From assembly GCA_036556965.1 (NCBI GenBank), contig DATBIO010000062.1, positions 1-26,691 of the forward strand: a stretch of DNA of 26,691 nt, written 5' to 3'. This stretch comes from DATBIO01 sp036556965. GTDB taxonomy: Bacteria; Acidobacteriota; Vicinamibacteria; Fen-336. Below, piece by piece: positions 1-7,232 of this stretch. Below the pieces are notes generated by a model. The model worked only from the letters and a program-made list of their open reading frames with translations. It did not search any database and was not told the DNA's origin. A program made the position numbers and the translations under genes. The stretch's first letter is position 1, and every line of letters starts with the position of its first letter.

Positions 1-1524
1 GTCGCGGTCGGAGCGGAACACGACGTGGGCGCCGTCGGGGGTCCAGGACGGCTCCACGTCCTTGGCCCGGTCCTCCGTGAGCGGCCTGACCGCGCCCGTG
101 GCCGCGTCCACCACGGCCAGGTCCAGGTTGCCCCCCGGGGCCAGGCGGGAGGCCACCACGCGGGCGCCGTCGGGGCTCCAGCGCGGACCGCTCCAGTGCG
201 TGCCGCGCGGGGAGCGCGTGAGCTCGCGCCGCGCGCTCCCCTCCAGCGCCGCCACCACCAGCTCGCTGGTCTCCGCGCCGCGGCGCACGAAGACCAGCCG
301 GGCGCCGTCCGGCGACACGTCGGGGTCCTTGGCGCGCAGGCCGCGCGCGATCCAGCGCGCGCGCCCGCTGCCCACGTCGAGGGCGCGCAGCCCTCCGCGC
401 GTGGAGAAGAAGCGCCAGACCTCGGGCTCGTCGTAGACCAGGGTGCGGCCGTCCGGCGTCCAGGAGAGGCCGGTCCCGCCCGTGCGCCGCGTGAGCTCGC
501 GGTCCTGCGTGCCGTCGGCGCGCATGAGGCGCAGGTGGCGGTCGTCGGTGAGCGTGCGCCGGGTGTAGGCGATCCACTCGCCGTCCGGGCTCAGCCGCGG
601 ACCCACGTTCACGACCCCTTCCGTGGTGAGCGGCCGCGAGGCGCTGAGGCCGCGGGCCCGGAGCGCCGCCGCCTCGCGCGCGAACTCCGCCCCCGCCTCG
701 TCGCGCCACAGGCGCCAGAGGCCGTGGATGCCCTGCCCCGTCACCGAGCGGAAGGTGAGCTCGTCGAGGTAGGGGAGCGGCTTGCGCGACTGCGTCTCCA
801 CCAGGGCGGGCAGCGTGCGGTGGCCCCCCCGCTGCTGGAGGTCGCGGAGGAAGGCCTCGCCGAAGAGGTAGGCCGCGCGGCCGGACGGCCAGCGGTCGAG
901 GGCCACCGTGGCGCGGTCCTCCCCCGGGAAGTCGTCTTCGAGGGCGGCCATGCGCAGCACCATGCGGCTGTCCGGGTTGCGGCCGCGCCCGAAGGCAGTC
1001 TGCTCCGTCTCCTCGAAGGTGGCCAGGCCCTCGATGAGCCACGGAGGGGAGGTGCCGTTCGGGAAGAGGAGGGGGGCGCGGCCCAGCACCTTGCGCAGGG
1101 CGCGCGGAAAGCCGCGCGCCTGCTCGATGTGCACGATGTGCAGGAGCTCGTGGCTGAGCAGCAGGCGGAGCCAGCCCTCGTGGTTGCCCAGCTCGTCCGT
1201 CCCGTCGGGGGCCACCGCGCGCAGGTGGACGAGCGGGTAGGGCAGGGGCGTGGCGAACCCGTTGGGGTCGTCCACGTTGTCCGCGAGCACGACGTGCACG
1301 TGCGGGAGGGGCGTCGGGTACCGCTCCAGGTAGCGGCCGAGGATCTCCTCGGAGAGGCCGACGGCCTCGCGGGCCAGCGCCTCCAGCCCCACCTGGTAGT
1401 GCACGGACACGCGGGCGGCGCGCAGCGTGCGGAAGCGGAACGAGGGGGGAAAGCTGGCCGCTTCCGCCGCCCCGGCGGCCAGGATCGCGGCCGCCGCGAG
1501 CAGCGAGCGCGGGCGCGGCCTCAC
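1..1524 (-). CDS. Exported gluzincin-like peptidase with PD40/TolB-type beta-propeller (partial, C-terminus beyond window)
   Basis: The frame stays open from a GTG at 1524 to the window edge, giving 508 codons with no stop, so the C-terminus is missing. The N-terminus reads as a signal peptide: an Arg-rich start, then an Ala/Leu-rich stretch ending near AAGAAEAAS. An HELLH motif at residues 125-129, followed by IEGLATFEE with Glu165, matches the HExxH...E zinc site of peptidase-MA-like gluzincins. From about residue 310 there are at least five PDG repeats (LSPDGEWIAY, WTPDGRTLVY, VSPDGARLVF, WSPDGARVVA, WTPDGAHVVF), typical PD40 propeller blades. Its GTG overlaps the stop of the upstream AraC gene (GTGA), so the two are co-translated. 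Likely an extracytoplasmic or periplasmic protease-propeller protein; substrate unknown. The fold call is firm, the peptidase activity is inferred from the motif. Confidence 0.85.
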   Translation of the reverse strand, partial: MRPRPRSLLAAAAILAAGAAEAASFPPSFRFRTLRAARVSVHYQVGLEALAREAVGLSEEILGRYLERYPTPLPHVHVVLADNVDDPNGFATPLPYPLVHLRAVAPDGTDELGNHEGWLRLLLSHELLHIVHIEQARGFPRALRKVLGRAPLLFPNGTSPPWLIEGLATFEETEQTAFGRGRNPDSRMVLRMAALEDDFPGEDRATVALDRWPSGRAAYLFGEAFLRDLQQRGGHRTLPALVETQSRKPLPYLDELTFRSVTGQGIHGLWRLWRDEAGAEFAREAAALRARGLSASRPLTTEGVVNVGPRLSPDGEWIAYTRRTLTDDRHLRLMRADGTQDRELTRRTGGTGLSWTPDGRTLVYDEPEVWRFFSTRGGLRALDVGSGRARWIARGLRAKDPDVSPDGARLVFVRRGAETSELVVAALEGSARRELTRSPRGTHWSGPRWSPDGARVVASRLAPGGNLDLAVVDAATGAVRPLTEDRAKDVEPSWTPDGAHVVFRSDRD

Positions 1525-2417
1525 GCCGGGGGGGGGACGGCGGGCGCCGTGTAGAGGCGCCGGACGGCGACGGGAGGGACGCCGAACTCGCGGCGGAAGG
1601 CCGCGGTGAAGTGGCTGTGGCTGGAGAACCCGTGGTCCAGCGCCACCTCCGTGAGCGACCCGCCCTCGAGGATGCGGCCCAGGGTGGCGTGCAGCCGCAG
1701 CCGCGTGCGGTAGCGGTGCACGGGGAGGCCGGTCACGCGCCGGAAGACCCGGACGAGGTGGGGCGCCGTCACCCCCAGCGCCGCGGCCAGGCCGTCGAGG
1801 GAGACGGGGTCGGTCAGGCGCGCGTAGAGCAGGCGGCGCAGCGCCTCCGCGAGCTCCTGGTGGGCGGCGGTGGGGCGCTTGCCGTCGGCCAGGGGCCGCC
1901 CGCGCACGAGGGCGGCCGCCAGGTCCAGGGCGCACTCCTCCACGGCCAGCCTGTCGGCGGGGGCGCGGCCCCACCGGCGCAGCATCACGTAGAGGCGCAG
2001 GAGGAGCCCCGAGGGCGCGTGGCCCACGAGGGCCGGCCAGGCCCCTTCCCACGAGCCTTCGTGGCCGCGGAGCTCGCGCAGGGTGTCGGGCCGGATGGCC
2101 ACCGTGCAGCCTTCGTCTCCGCAGCCGAACGGGTGCGAGGACCGGTACGGCACGTAGGCGTCGTGGAGGATGGTGGTGCCCGGCTCCGCCACCAGGGCGG
2201 ATCGTCCGCGGTGCACGACGCAGGCGCCCTCGTGCACCACGGTGGCCACCGGCCAGAGGTGGAACCGCTCGTCGTCCGGCTCCGCCCGGGCGGCCAGGCA
2301 CCGCCACTGGTAGACCACCAGGAGGGGGCTGCGGAACGTCTCCGCCACGGCCACGCGGCTGCCGTGGCCGTTCCTCCAGACCGCCGCCTCCAACGGCTTG
2401 AGCCCCGCCGCGCGCAC
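1521..2417 (-). CDS. AraC-family transcriptional regulator
   Basis: A DNA-binding regulator of about 298 residues. The C-terminal 100 residues hold the double helix-turn-helix of AraC/XylS proteins: SLDGLAAALGVTAPHLVRVF followed by RVTGLPVHRYRTRLRLHATL, and then LTEVALDHGFSSHSHFTAAF and RREFGVPP, the family signature. The N-terminal half has a cupin-like sensor pattern (LWPVATVVHEGACVVHRG, and PGTTILHDAYVPYRSSHPFG); its ligand cannot be read from sequence. The chosen start is GTG at 2417, because a GACAAT -10 box at 2430-2425 with a TTGATC -35 lies 7 nt before it. An ATG at 2426, three codons upstream in frame, overlaps that box and is the alternative. The gene ends in a 4-nt overlap with the peptidase/propeller gene, which it probably co-regulates. 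Divergent from the M24 peptidase. Confidence 0.9.
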   Translation of the reverse strand: MRAAGLKPLEAAVWRNGHGSRVAVAETFRSPLLVVYQWRCLAARAEPDDERFHLWPVATVVHEGACVVHRGRSALVAEPGTTILHDAYVPYRSSHPFGCGDEGCTVAIRPDTLRELRGHEGSWEGAWPALVGHAPSGLLLRLYVMLRRWGRAPADRLAVEECALDLAAALVRGRPLADGKRPTAAHQELAEALRRLLYARLTDPVSLDGLAAALGVTAPHLVRVFRRVTGLPVHRYRTRLRLHATLGRILEGGSLTEVALDHGFSSHSHFTAAFRREFGVPPVAVRRLYTAPAVPPPA

Positions 2418-2424
2418 CCCCGTC

Positions 2425-2452
2425 ATTGTCGGCGACTTCCGCGGCCGATCAA
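2425..2452 (-). promoter_or_regulatory. Candidate sigma70-type promoter for the AraC gene
   Basis: Minus-strand TTGATC (2452-2447), a 16-nt spacer and GACAAT (2430-2425). Seven bases separate the -10 box from GTG at 2417, so the transcript would be leaderless. Motif-based only. Confidence 0.45.
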
Positions 2453-2464
2453 GATCCGGGCAGC

Positions 2465-2501
2465 GGCGCCCGCCCCCGCGGCGGGGCGGGGGCGCTAGGA
2501 T
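2465..2501 (+). promoter_or_regulatory. GC-only imperfect inverted repeat plus TAGGAT -10 box before the M24 peptidase
   Basis: A C-rich arm (about 2465-2479) is followed by a nearly complementary G-rich arm (2481-2495). Immediately after it comes TAGGAT at 2496-2501, a plausible -10 hexamer ending 6 nt before the ATG at 2508. No -35 hexamer is visible; the inverted repeat occupies that position and could be an operator. It lies in the 90-bp divergent region shared with the AraC gene. Confidence 0.4.
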
Positions 2502-2507
2502 GCCGGC

Positions 2508-3770
2508 ATGAACCTCTCCCGACGCCGCCTCCTCAGCCGGTCCGGCCTCGCCGCCGCCGCCTTCGGGCTCGCCCCTCGCGCCGCGGACGCCGCCGACGAG
2601 ACGCCCGCCGCCATCGCCGCCCTGAAGCCGATGGCGGACGGGGTGGCGCCCATCACCACGGAGGAGCACGGCGCCCGCATCGCGCGCGCGCAGGCGCTGA
2701 TGGCGGACGCGGGGCTGGACGCCGTGGTCCTCGGCCCGGGCACCTCGCTCACCTACTTCACGGGCGCACGGTGGGGCGTCTCCGAGCGGCTCTTCGCGGC
2801 GGTGCTGCCCCGCCAGGGCGCCCCCGCCTGGGTGACGCCGGCCTTCGAGAAGGCGCGCGCGCTCGAGCAGATCAAGCTGGGCACGGACGTCCGGGCCTGG
2901 GAGGAGGACGAGTCACCCTACGCGCTGGTGGCCTCCATCCTGCGCGACGCCAAGGCGGGCGGCCGGGTGGGCGTGGAGGAGACGCTGGACTTCATGTTCG
3001 TGGACGGCATCGGCCAGGCCGCGCCGGGGGTCCGCCTGGTCAGCGCCACCCCCGTGACCGCCGGCTGCCGCATGATCAAGGACACGCACGAGCTGGCCCT
3101 CATGCGGCGGGCCTGCGCCATCACGGTGGCCGCCCATCGCGCGGTCTTCGCCTCCCTGCGCGAGGGCATGAGCCAGGGCGAGGCCGCCCGGCTCTCCACG
3201 GAGGCCCACCGCCGGCTGGGGATGGCGGGGGGCGCGCTGGTGCTCTTCGGCCCCGACGCCGCCTTCCCCCACGGCACCGAGCACCCGCGCCCGCTGCAGA
3301 AGGGAGACGCCGTCCTCATCGACGGCGGCGGCCGCCTGCACGGTTATTCCAGCGACATCACGCGCACCGCCGTCTTCGGCGCGCCGCCCACGGACCGCCA
3401 GCGGCGGCTCTGGGAGGTGGTGCGCCGGGCCCAGGATGCCGCCTTCCGCGCGGCGAGGCCGGGCGTCGAGTGCCAGGCGCTGGACGCGGCCGCCCGCGCG
3501 GTCATCGAGGACGCGGGCTTCGGGCCCGGCTACGCCCGCTTCACCCACCGGGTGGGCCACGGCATCGGGATGGACGGCCACGAGTGGACGTACCTGGTCC
3601 GCGGCAACGCGACGAAGCTGCGGCCAGGCATGTGCTTCAGCGACGAGCCGGGGATCTACATCCCCGGCGAGATCGGCGTGCGCCACGAGGACATCATCTT
3701 CATCACGGAGGCGGGGGCCGAGAACATGACGAAGTGGAGCGGGAGCCCGGAGGACGCGGCCGTCCTCTAG
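2508..3770 (+). CDS. Tat-exported M24-family metallopeptidase (Xaa-Pro aminopeptidase/prolidase-like)
   Basis: A 420-residue protein. The N-terminus carries a twin-arginine signal (SRRRLLSRSGLAAAAFGL) with a cleavage region near APRAADA, so the folded enzyme is predicted to be exported. The C-terminal 'pita-bread' M24 domain keeps all five metal ligands: Asp272 (VLIDGG), Asp283 (SSDITRT), His351 (GHGIGMDGHE), Glu380 (SDEPGIY) and Glu394 (RHEDIIF). An N-terminal creatinase/prolidase-like domain covers about residues 45-170. M24 enzymes of this layout cleave Xaa-Pro bonds or dipeptides with a dinuclear metal centre; the exact substrate is not determined here. It is a single-gene unit, divergent from the AraC gene and convergent with the class II aldolase, and the ATG is only 6 nt after a -10 box. 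Confidence 0.92.
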   Translation: MNLSRRRLLSRSGLAAAAFGLAPRAADAADETPAAIAALKPMADGVAPITTEEHGARIARAQALMADAGLDAVVLGPGTSLTYFTGARWGVSERLFAAVLPRQGAPAWVTPAFEKARALEQIKLGTDVRAWEEDESPYALVASILRDAKAGGRVGVEETLDFMFVDGIGQAAPGVRLVSATPVTAGCRMIKDTHELALMRRACAITVAAHRAVFASLREGMSQGEAARLSTEAHRRLGMAGGALVLFGPDAAFPHGTEHPRPLQKGDAVLIDGGGRLHGYSSDITRTAVFGAPPTDRQRRLWEVVRRAQDAAFRAARPGVECQALDAAARAVIEDAGFGPGYARFTHRVGHGIGMDGHEWTYLVRGNATKLRPGMCFSDEPGIYIPGEIGVRHEDIIFITEAGAENMTKWSGSPEDAAVL

Positions 3771-3801
3771 ACCGGGCCCCGGACCACCGCCTCTCTCCCG
3801 C

Positions 3802-4551
3802 TCAGTCCCGGTAGCCGGGGTCGATGCGGTCCAGCCTGCGCAGCAGCCCCGGCCAGGCCAGCGCGCCGCCCGCGTTCCGCGTGACCTGACGGGCCTGCGC
3901 CTGCGCGCCCGCGATGATGCGGGGGTCGATCGGCACCAGCTCCCCGCCCCCCGCCTGTGCGCGCACCTGGATGGTGCAGGCCGCCTCGAAGACGTACATG
4001 TACAGGAAGGCGTCGGGGATGGTCTCCGCCACCGTGAGCAGCCCGTGGTTGCGCAGCATGAGGAAGGTCTTGTCGCCCAGGTCGCGCACGAGCCGCGGCT
4101 TCTCGTCCTCGCTCAGGGCCACGCCCTCGTAGGCGTGGTAGGCCAGCGAGGCCAGGACGAAGATGGACTGCTGGGAGATGGGGAGCACTCCGTCCTTCTG
4201 CGCGGAGACGGCCACGCCGTTCAGGCTGTGCAGGTGCAGGATGCACCGGGCGTCCTCCCGCGCCTCGTGGATGGCCCCATGGATGGTGAAGCCGGCCGGG
4301 TTGATCTCGTGGGGGCTCTCCCCGACCTTGTTCCCCGCCAGGTCCACCTTGACCAGGCTCGAGGCGGTGATCTCCTCGAAGAGCATCCCGTAGGGGTTGA
4401 TCAGGAAGTGGTGCTCCGGGCCCGGCACGCGCGCCGAGATGTGGGTGAAGACGAGGTCGTCCCAGCCGAACCGCGCCACCAGGCGGTAGCACGCGGCCAG
4501 GTCCACGCGCAGCTCCAGTTCGTCCGCGCCCGTGTCGGGTCTCAAGCCCAC
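3802..4551 (-). CDS. Class II aldolase/adducin-family protein
   Basis: A 249-residue cytoplasmic protein with the class II aldolase fold. The zinc-ligand pattern is present: His106 and His108 in ILHLHSLNGVAVS, and His169 in LRNHGLLTV, with the conserved INPYGMLFEEITAS segment before them. The family includes L-fuculose- and ribulose-phosphate aldolases and epimerases, and also many uncharacterised proteins that act on non-sugar substrates. The sequence here (WDDLVFTHISARVPG, INPAGFTIHGAIHEAREDA) belongs to the general 'class II aldolase/adducin' branch, and no substrate can be assigned. The start is GTG at 4551, with a GGGGAG ribosome site 7 nt upstream, inside the 3' end of the radical SAM gene (10-nt overlap). 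The two genes therefore form one operon. Confidence 0.88.
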   Translation of the reverse strand: MGLRPDTGADELELRVDLAACYRLVARFGWDDLVFTHISARVPGPEHHFLINPYGMLFEEITASSLVKVDLAGNKVGESPHEINPAGFTIHGAIHEAREDARCILHLHSLNGVAVSAQKDGVLPISQQSIFVLASLAYHAYEGVALSEDEKPRLVRDLGDKTFLMLRNHGLLTVAETIPDAFLYMYVFEAACTIQVRAQAGGGELVPIDPRIIAGAQAQARQVTRNAGGALAWPGLLRRLDRIDPGYRD

Positions 4552-6002
4552 GCCCGTTCTCCCCGGGCCGATGGAGGCGGCGTGCCTTCGGCCGGCGCGT
4601 CCCGCGCGGTGAGGGCCTCCGTCGAGGCGAACTCCTCGTAGGCGTACCAGCCCCGGCGCGTCCACGCCCGCGCCGCGCGCAGACGGGAGGCCAGGCCGTC
4701 GTGCGTGCGCCGCGCGGGGCCACGGAACGGCCGCAGGGCCAGCCGCAGCCCCTCCAGGCCGGGCCGCGCCCGTCCCCCGAAGACGGCGAACTTGGCCAGG
4801 GTGCGCAGGGCCCGGCGCGAGGAGGAGAGCCTGGCGTTGGCCCAGCGCTGGAGAGAGCGCATCTCGGCGGGCGAGATGTGGGGATGGCCCCAGACGAGGT
4901 TGCGCGAGTTGTAGTGGCTCAGGTTCCGGTCGTGGATGCCGTAGCGCGCCTCGATCTGCGCGCGCTGCCCGGTGCGCGGGTACGGGGTCAGCACCTGGAC
5001 CTGCACCACGTCCACGTCCAGCGCGGCCAGGCGCTCCACGTCGCTCCGCACGGACTCCACCGTGTCCTCCTCGAAGCCCAGGATGTAGAAGCATTGCACG
5101 AACATGTTCGAGCGGCCCATGCGCTCCAGCAGGCGCACGCTGTCGGTCCCCTGGATGCGCTTGGAGGCGCCCTGCAAGGAGGCCTCGTTGAGGCTCTCGA
5201 TGCCCAGGTGCGCGCCGAAGAGCCCCTTGGCCGACCACTCGTCGAAGTGGCGCAGCAGCGTGTCCACGCGCGTGAGGGCGATCCAGCGCAGCCCGTGGCG
5301 GTGGAGGATGTCCACCACCGCGTTCGCGTGCCCGGGGAACGTGCCGAAGTTCTCGTCCAGGAGGTTGACGCCCTGGATGCCCTGCCGGCGGTACGTCCAG
5401 GCCACGCGCTCGAGCTCCTCGAGCGGCACGGGGACGGGCCGGCCGTAGAAGTCCGGGGTCTGGCAGAAGCTGCACGTGAACGGGCACCCCCGGGAGCTGA
5501 ACATCAGTCCGGACAGGACCATGCGCGGGAAGAGGTTGGTGCCGATGGCGCCGTACAGGGGGGGATGCCGCAGGCCCTCGACGGGGACCGCGGGCCGGCC
5601 CAGCGCCACCGCGACCGCGCTCTCCGCCCATCCCTCGAACACGCGGTCGAAGGCGCCGCGCACCTGGGGCGAGTAGGCGCCGTAGTTGCCCGCCCAGACC
5701 TCGCGCACGCCGGCGCGCCGCGCCTGCTCGGCCATGCGCAGCGCGATCTCGGTCTCGTTGATGTAGAACGACAGGCCGAGGATCTCCGGCGGATCGGCGA
5801 GCAGGCGCGCGAAGGCGGCGGCGTCGGGGTACTCGAGGACCTCGCACCCGGCGTTCGCGCCCAGGAACGCGAGGCCCGGGTGGCTGAGGAAGGACATGGC
5901 CACGCGCACGCGCGCCGGGGACTTGTCCCAGCTGTACACGTTGGCCGAACAGCCTCCGATGGGCTGCACCGGCGAGGTCATCACCACACGTGGCTGAGAC
6001 AT
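4542..6002 (-). CDS. B12-binding-type radical SAM protein
   Basis: A 486-residue protein. Residues 1-150 form the Rossmann-like N-terminal region usual in B12-binding-domain radical SAM enzymes (ILGLSFYINETEIALRMAEQ, WAGNYGAYSP), but I see no DxHxxG cobalamin motif, so B12 binding may be lost. The radical SAM core begins at about residue 165 with RGCPFTCSFCQTPDF. Cys173, Cys177 and Cys180 form the CxxxCxxC site for a 4Fe-4S cluster. LLDENFGTF and HLGIESLNEASLQ are the later core strands that bind SAM. The C-terminal 120 residues are Arg-rich and unassigned. The start is ATG at 6002, preceded by a good TTGACA/AACAAT promoter. It is the first gene of an operon with the class II aldolase. The reaction is unknown. 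Confidence 0.9.
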   Translation of the reverse strand: MSQPRVVMTSPVQPIGGCSANVYSWDKSPARVRVAMSFLSHPGLAFLGANAGCEVLEYPDAAAFARLLADPPEILGLSFYINETEIALRMAEQARRAGVREVWAGNYGAYSPQVRGAFDRVFEGWAESAVAVALGRPAVPVEGLRHPPLYGAIGTNLFPRMVLSGLMFSSRGCPFTCSFCQTPDFYGRPVPVPLEELERVAWTYRRQGIQGVNLLDENFGTFPGHANAVVDILHRHGLRWIALTRVDTLLRHFDEWSAKGLFGAHLGIESLNEASLQGASKRIQGTDSVRLLERMGRSNMFVQCFYILGFEEDTVESVRSDVERLAALDVDVVQVQVLTPYPRTGQRAQIEARYGIHDRNLSHYNSRNLVWGHPHISPAEMRSLQRWANARLSSSRRALRTLAKFAVFGGRARPGLEGLRLALRPFRGPARRTHDGLASRLRAARAWTRRGWYAYEEFASTEALTARDAPAEGTPPPSARGERAWA

Positions 6003-6025
6003 GAACGCTTTCTGACTAGTTCGGG

Positions 6026-6055
6026 ATTGTTCTCCGCCGCCTGCAACGCTGTCAA
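6026..6055 (-). promoter_or_regulatory. Sigma70-type promoter of the radical SAM/aldolase operon
   Basis: Minus-strand TTGACA (6055-6050, a perfect -35), an 18-nt spacer and AACAAT (6031-6026). The predicted transcription start is about 17 nt before the ATG at 6002. This is the best consensus promoter in the window and lies in a locally less GC-rich stretch. Confidence 0.6.
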
Positions 6056-6136
6056 CGGGGTTCGGGAGGCCCGGGCCGGCGGCTGCCGATTCCCGACCGC
6101 GCGCTGCAATTGCTCGCGGAGCGGAGCCGCTGGCCG

Positions 6137-6165
6137 TCGTCACGGTGGCCGCGCGCGCGTATGCT
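6137..6165 (+). promoter_or_regulatory. Candidate promoter of the gluzincin/LytS/LytT unit
   Basis: TCGTCA (6137-6142), a 17-nt spacer and TATGCT (6160-6165). Eleven nucleotides separate the -10 box from the ATG at 6177, leaving a leader of at most about 4 nt. Motif-based only. Confidence 0.4.
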
Positions 6166-6176
6166 GCGCGGACGCC

Positions 6177-7232
6177 ATGCTCCCGCGTGCGCTCGCGCTG
6201 CCGGCGGTCCTGGCCCTCCTCGCGCCGGCGCCTGCCCGCGCGGCGGCCGCTTGCGACCCTTCGACGGAGCAGGTGCGCTTCTTCCAGGACGCCCTCGACG
6301 CGTGGGAGACGATCACGCGCGACCTGCTGCGGATCCCACGGCCCGCGCTGCCCTGGATGCTGCTCTTCGATCGCACCTGCGTCTACCACCTCGGCGCGGA
6401 TCCGGCCGCCTTGCCCGGCCGCCCCTCACCGCGCGCCGCGCTGCGCTTCTCCGCGGAGGCGGTGCCCGTGCACGCCTTCGCCATCGGCGAGGCCGTCGCG
6501 CTGCCCCGTGGCGACACCGTCCCCGTGCGCGGCCAGGCCTTCACCGGCGTCTTCGGCGACGGGCCCTCGGCGCGCCCGTTCTTCGTGGCCGCGCTGCCCG
6601 AGGTCTGGCGCCACGATCCGGCCTACGCCGGCGACCCGGAGGACTGGCCCCCCTTCGTCCTCTCCGTGCTCGCGCACGAGCTCGTGCACACGCTGCAGAT
6701 CGTGGCGGTGCGGGAGCGGCTGGAGCAGCTCTCGTCGCGCTTTCCCGGCCTGCCCGTGGACCTCGACGACGACCTGCTCCAGAAGCGCTACGGCGGCGTG
6801 CCGGGCGTGGAGCCCACCGTGCGCGCGGAGATCGCGCTCCTCTACGCCGCGCATGAGGAGGGGCGGCCGCAAGCCGCCCGCGAGCTGGCCGCGCGCGGGC
6901 TGGCGCTGCTGCGCGCGCGCCGCGCCACCTACTTCGGCGCCCGCCTCGAGCCGCTGGGCGCCCTCGAGGACACCTTCCTGAACATGGAAGGCCTCGCCTG
7001 CTGGGCCGCCCTGCAGGTGGAGAGGCGCCGCCGGCCGGCGGCCGCCGCCGCGGCCTCGCTGGACGAGTTCCGGGGCGGCAGGAAATGGTGGTCCCAGGAG
7101 GAAGGACTGGCCCTCTTCCTGCTCCTGGACCGCTTCGTGCCCGACTGGCGGACGCGCGTGCTGCCGCCCGAGCTGGCCTCGCCCGTGGCCCTGCTGGAGC
7201 AGGCGGTGGCGCCCTCCCCGGGCGCGCGTTGA
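6177..7232 (+). CDS. Secreted hypothetical protein with a gluzincin-like zinc site
   Basis: A 351-residue protein. Residues 1-25 are a clear Sec signal peptide (MLPRALALPAVLALLAPAPARA, with cleavage after an Ala-x-Ala). The mature part has LAHELVHTLQ, with HELVH at residues 167-171, and a downstream NMEGLACW with Glu271. That reproduces the HExxH...EGLA arrangement of gluzincin zinc peptidases. Nothing else in it is recognised, and the family could not be named. Its TGA overlaps a TTG start for the LytS-type kinase, so it leads a three-gene unit and may be a target or partner of that signalling pair. The zinc site is seen directly; proteolytic activity is inferred. Confidence 0.82.
   Translation: MLPRALALPAVLALLAPAPARAAAACDPSTEQVRFFQDALDAWETITRDLLRIPRPALPWMLLFDRTCVYHLGADPAALPGRPSPRAALRFSAEAVPVHAFAIGEAVALPRGDTVPVRGQAFTGVFGDGPSARPFFVAALPEVWRHDPAYAGDPEDWPPFVLSVLAHELVHTLQIVAVRERLEQLSSRFPGLPVDLDDDLLQKRYGGVPGVEPTVRAEIALLYAAHEEGRPQAARELAARGLALLRARRATYFGARLEPLGALEDTFLNMEGLACWAALQVERRRRPAAAAAASLDEFRGGRKWWSQEEGLALFLLLDRFVPDWRTRVLPPELASPVALLEQAVAPSPGAR

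Noticed and set aside
25..1554. Long plus-strand open frame opposite the left-edge protease gene
   Set aside because: Its translation is a low-complexity Ala/Arg/Gly/Val string with no motif, while the minus strand reads a signal peptide, HELLH and PD40 blades. High GC leaves antisense frames open.
3771..3801. Possible terminator between the M24 peptidase and class II aldolase genes
   Set aside because: Only a 5-bp CCGGG/CCCGG stem is visible in the 31-bp convergent gap, too weak to call.
4701..6176. N-terminal extension of the 6177 gluzincin-like gene
   Set aside because: The frame stays open upstream, but it is antisense to the radical SAM gene. A signal peptide starting at 6177 and an upstream promoter fix the real start.
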